Of a DNA stretch of 11,606 nt, positions 8,878-11,606 are shown piece after piece. The DNA comes from Physocladia obscura (Eukaryota; Chytridiomycota; Chytridiomycetes; Chytridiales; Chytriomycetaceae). The stretch spans positions 1 through 11,606 of the forward strand of contig JADGJH010001160.1 in assembly GCA_027596945.1 (NCBI GenBank), written 5' to 3'. The first letter of the stretch is position 1, and the number at the start of each line of letters is the position of its first letter. Made by a program: the position numbers and the translations under genes. Under the pieces are notes generated by a model that saw only the letters and a list, made by a program, of their open reading frames with translations, had not been told where the DNA came from and ran no database searches.

Positions 8878-9770
8878 ATGACTGTTACAATTCCTTCCAC
8901 AACTGTGAGAAATCAATTCTTGAAGACCCTTCCTATTGGAACAATATATAAGAACCCACAAAATGAGCATCACTACGAGGTACAAGAATGGAAAATTAAT
9001 ACTACTTTATCCAAAGTGGGAGTACCTTACTTTGGTTCAAATCAGCCTGTTGGTACCAGACAAATGGATGAAAATGGTCAATCCAATAATAGCCAACATT
9101 AATCAATCAATAAAGGTAAGAATTGTTGAACTGGAAGAAACGGTGAAACGTTAACAGTCAGAACTAAGTGAAGCAACTGACCCAGACTTTGACAAAATAT
9201 CTGTCATGGAAATAAAACATTCATTACTGGATATCAACAGGCTGGGTCGAATTTTTCAAAGAATAAGGTTGGGGAAAACGTGGGCAGACAGGGATGTTGC
9301 CAAGACACCCCAAATACCAATTTTATTGAGAAACACAAAAATAAAATCAAAGAATACAGACACAAAGCTTGCGTAGTGGGCAGAAGGTAGGGGAAACAAC
9401 TGCACTAGACGTGGGTCGTTAAAGAGAAAAAGATAAAGAAAATTTTAAACTTGACAAGTCTGCTTGCCTTGTTGAACTGGTTTTAATAAATCAAAACCTT
9501 GCAAATAAAACAATGAATGATGGGAATTAATACTTTGAGACTGACAGTGAACTGTTCTTTGTAGATAACAGATTAGTATATTATCTGAGAAAGAAGAACA
9601 CTGGTGATAATAAAAAGAGAATGCAGAGAATCAAACATGACTTGATGAAGGGAGACATGAACCTCTGTAAAGAACTCCATGACAATCAGCCAGCTATCTA
9701 AAAGAGACTACTCCATCACTTGAAGAAGGAGGCTGAGGAAGAAAAGGTGGTTGAGATTAAATATCAGTGA
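8878..9770 (+). pseudogene. Degenerate charged protein of unknown family
   Basis: I do not recognise the family. Three plus-strand frames are successively protein-like. The first is 8878-9102 (74 codons from an ATG, mixed hydrophilic). The second runs to 9436 and includes EATDPDFDKI and LLDINRLGRIF, with in-frame stops at 9152, 9374 and 9434. The third, 9441-9770, is Lys/Glu/Asp-rich (YFETDSELFFVDNRLVYYL, LHHLKKEAEEEK) with stops at 9528 and 9699, ending at TGA 9768. About 200 codons in frames two and three hold only five internal stops, where random sequence of this composition would give roughly thirteen; hence a decayed gene rather than noise. At least two frameshifts separate the parts. 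Introns could explain some breaks but no clean GT-AG pair does. Confidence 0.45.
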
Positions 9771-9771
9771 A

Positions 9772-10062
9772 TTAAAAATTCTGTTTCAAACACTTGGTTT
9801 TTTTGGTTTTTTCGAAAATGTATATAAAGAGAGTACCCCTATTATAAATGAATACTTGTCTTGCTTCATCTGAAGCCATTGTGAAAACAATCTTCCCAAG
9901 GGGGCAAGTGCCCATGTACTCTAAGAACATGTACAATGATGATGTGACCTGGGTTGGAATGTTGTGACTGCCCCAATTCAACTTCCCCTTTCCCATTGAG
10001 CTGTCCCAGTATTGCAAAGTAATCTACTCTCTTATTGCTGGTTCCAGTCTGACTGCGTTTAA
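9772..10062 (-). pseudogene. Unassigned minus-strand reading frame, probably a gene remnant
   Basis: An 81-codon stretch (10017-9772) is open, and the same frame continues upstream to 10062 across one TAG (about 10026). It includes KLNWGSHNIPTQVTSSLYMF and GKIVFTMASDEARQVFIYN, which read like folded protein, and no ATG start is present. I recognise no family. The opposite strand also has a protein-like frame from 9848 with two TGA stops, so even the strand is not certain. It lies in the same CpG-poor, decayed flank as the HNH and RING remnants. Confidence 0.35.
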
Positions 10063-10198
10063 TCAGCTTTGAGGGGTATTGTATTCAAGGGTTCACATTC
10101 AAACAAGTTGCCCTCCACTACCCTCTCTCCCCATATTTTTTCCTTGGAGATTGATGAATGTTACAAAGAACCGTAGTGTGGTATATCAATACTGTAAA

Positions 10199-10226
10199 AT
10201 CTCTCTCTCTCATTCATTCATTCTCT
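10199..10226. repeat. Microsatellite: CT run followed by CATT repeats
   Basis: A short (CT)n run passes directly into three ATTC/CATT units. Simple sequence in a stretch (about 10063-10369) where I see no gene. Confidence 0.8.
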
Positions 10227-10369
10227 GAGTCTGAAAATACTGGAGGAGGAGGAGCTGCTCCATGCGCAAACATTTGACCAAGGAAATCCTGGATGCTTTT
10301 ATTGTTTTGATTGACTTTTTTTGTATTTATATATACAGCATTGCATGTTTCTAATTCCAGAAACACACG

Positions 10370-11033
10370 TCATTCACTCAAGTTGGCAGTGCATTGCATG
10401 TGGGTTATATTTTCACTTGTACCTCCATTGGCAAGACTCTTTATCATTGTAATGGTTATTGTTGTTGGAAGTTTGGTCAATGACAATGGACAAATCACCC
10501 ACTTGTTGTATTCATTCCTGTATTTAGAACAACTGCATCATGTGTTGTTAGCACTCCATCAACTGGTCCATCCTTTAAATCCAATTTGTATCCCTGTTTC
10601 TTGGAATCCCATCTGTGTAGTTCAATCTGTGTCATGTTTCATTCAATTATTTGAGTCTTACATTTTGTGTCAAAGTGACTCTGCATACTCTTTCTTGATA
10701 TTATTTTGTGTTGGCACATGAAGCACTTGTGTTTCATGTAGTCGCAATCTTGAATGTGTTTATCAAGATTCCACTTGAATACTTTAAGTTTTCATTGGTG
10801 CAGGATTGCAAAAATGGAGCAAGTGTAACTTGCAGCTGTTTATTATGAAACAATGATTCTGTCTTGCATTGAGGGCATTTTTGACCCAATTGATGGCTGC
10901 ATTTTATACAAACAAAGTGTGGATTTGAACCATTGGCACATTGCATAATTGGGAAATTGATTTTTTCAAGGCAAACTGTACATGTTAAATCTGATTATTT
11001 TAAATTGACTGGGTAGTTTACTGTATGTTTCAT
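10370..11033 (-). pseudogene. Decayed RING finger plus C2HC zinc-finger protein (SIAH/TRAF-like layout)
   Basis: From an ATG at 11033 the frame meets TAA (10997-10995) after 12 codons. It then reads a full C3HC4 RING between 10982 and 10866: C-x2-C-x10-C-x6-H-x2-C-x2-C-x7-C-x2-C, with IMQCANG and CPQCK as recognisable parts. The C-x6-H gap is longer than the usual one to three residues. A one-base frameshift near 10767 leads into HIQDCDYMKHK and a second finger, C-x2-C-x12-H-x4-C (CFMCQHK to KCK), then TGA at 10641-10639. The same frame continues through LHRWDSKKQGYKLDLKDG to a TGA at 10497, and a shifted frame continues to 10370. A RING followed by further zinc fingers is the layout of SIAH/TRAF-type ubiquitin ligases and of many large-DNA-virus RING proteins. 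Not functional as it stands. Confidence 0.6.
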
Positions 11034-11064
11034 TTTATAATATTAACTCAAGATTTTAATTATT

Positions 11065-11606
11065 TCAAATAATTGAGATGATAAAATTCTTTTGACCCAA
11101 CTCATTGTTCTCTTTCCTTGAAATCAGTCACAGGTTCCTATATGCATTGATATTCTCAAAGTCTTTGTCAGTGGTATGCTAGTATCTTGGCTTTATGTGG
11201 TCAATCTCATATCCCTTGATTATCTTGCCATCAGATATCCCAAGATGCTCCAATAATTGTTGTCTCATTAGAAAAGTATGTTTCAAACAATATTAATCAG
11301 AACACCCCTTTCGAATAATGCAGTTGATTACTTGAACAGCTTCTATCCTCTTTCATTTTAGTTCATCATTCATGTTTCTTTCCCTTTTCTTTCTTTGCTT
11401 AATCTTGTCAAAGTCTGTATCCTTTGTCTCCTTATGCTTTAAGCCATCATCAACAACATTAATGTATTCTGTTGATTTGCCATGTGTAACAAGGGGTTTT
11501 AGAGATGAATAATATTTATTGTTTTGTTCTGACTATTTCAGAAAAGAAACCAACAGTTTTTATACATTTTCCAGTGTCTTGGTGGCACCTTGGCTTGATT
11601 GGTCAC
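11065..11606 (-). pseudogene. Decayed HNH endonuclease-like gene, partial at the window edge
   Basis: One minus-strand frame runs from 11606 to TGA at 11067-11065, about 180 codons without a frameshift but with six internal stops (TAA about 11560, TAG about 11533, TGA about 11355, TAA about 11295, TAG 11181-11179, TGA about 11130). The C-terminal part has the HNH pattern: LLEHLGISDGKI, then YEIDHIKPRY (catalytic-type DHI-x-P), FENINAYRNL (the Asn helix), and LIS followed by RKENNELGQKN. Upstream is a Lys/Arg/Asp-rich stretch (DTDFDKIKQRKKRERN). HNH domains cut DNA and occur in homing elements, phages, and large DNA viruses of protists. The decayed RING frame begins 31 bases downstream in the same direction. 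The 74-bp repeat at 11470-11543 lies within this frame. Confidence 0.55.
11470..11543 (-). repeat. Right copy of the 74-bp inverted repeat
   Basis: Reverse complement of 1-74 with two substitutions. Its inner end (towards 11470) is where similarity to the left copy stops. The outer side continues with 63 more bases that cannot be compared because the left copy begins at base 1. It lies inside the HNH-like frame. Confidence 0.9.

Noticed and set aside
10311..10721. 136-aa plus-strand hydrophobic frame, resembling a membrane protein
   Set aside because: It is antisense to the zinc-finger part of the RING remnant; hydrophobic composition is expected from the complement of a Lys/Asp/Gln-rich frame.
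118..10951. Shared 14-mer CACATTGCATAATT near 118-131 and 10938-10951
   Set aside because: Similarity does not extend beyond the short word, and the left copy lacks the RING cysteine pattern; likely chance in AT-rich sequence.
8878..11606. Alternative genetic code (TAA/TAG read as Gln) to explain in-frame stops in the flank
   Set aside because: All three stop types occur in the flank frames, frameshifts are also present, and more than 2,000 host codons in the same window contain no internal stop after splicing.
1..11606. tRNA, rRNA or CRISPR arrays
   Set aside because: No cloverleaf with conserved tRNA boxes, no rRNA-like conserved blocks and no regularly spaced repeats were seen on reading; a covariance-model scan would be needed to exclude small RNAs.

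Overview
The window is DNA of a microbial eukaryote. Its central 7.3 kb (about 1,039-8,314) holds four tightly packed protein genes. Three of them are split by short GT-AG introns of 47-95 nt, and removing those introns gives continuous, family-consistent proteins. Standard TAA/TGA stops are used. A soluble OSM1/FRD-type fumarate reductase points to a protist or fungus-grade organism rather than an animal; I cannot place it more precisely.

Host block. On the minus strand, a six-exon gene (3055 down to 1039) encodes a 580-aa ATG14/Barkor-like subunit of the autophagy PI3-kinase complex. It is transcribed divergently, from a 67-bp spacer, with a single-exon plus-strand gene (3123-4193) for an acidic, Ser-rich, probably nuclear protein carrying two SUMO-interacting motifs and a UBZ4-like C2HC knuckle. 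Next on the plus strand come a five-exon fumarate reductase (4272-5987, 492 aa, all expected catalytic residues present) and a six-exon Na+/H+ exchanger (6146-8314, 608 aa). I see no single pathway joining the four; they are ordinary neighbours in a compact genome.

Flanks. The left flank (1 to about 880) and right flank (about 8,700-11,606) look different: almost no CpG, no intact gene, and degenerate reading frames. The right flank holds, on the minus strand, a decayed HNH-endonuclease-like frame directly followed by a decayed RING plus C2HC zinc-finger frame, then an unassigned 81-codon frame. On the plus strand there is a decayed charged protein of unknown family. HNH and RING genes side by side are common in large DNA viruses and in some mobile elements, so the flanks may be relics of integrated foreign DNA; this is inference. 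A 74-bp sequence lies in inverted orientation at the two ends of the window (1-74 and 11470-11543, two mismatches) and overlaps the HNH frame on the right. The contig therefore appears to end in copies of the same repeat family.

Most notable: the CpG-poor, nonsense-riddled flanks around a CpG-normal host block (possible methylation- or RIP-like silencing of foreign DNA), the paired SUMO-interacting motifs, and an ATG14 that ends exactly in an LC3-interacting motif.
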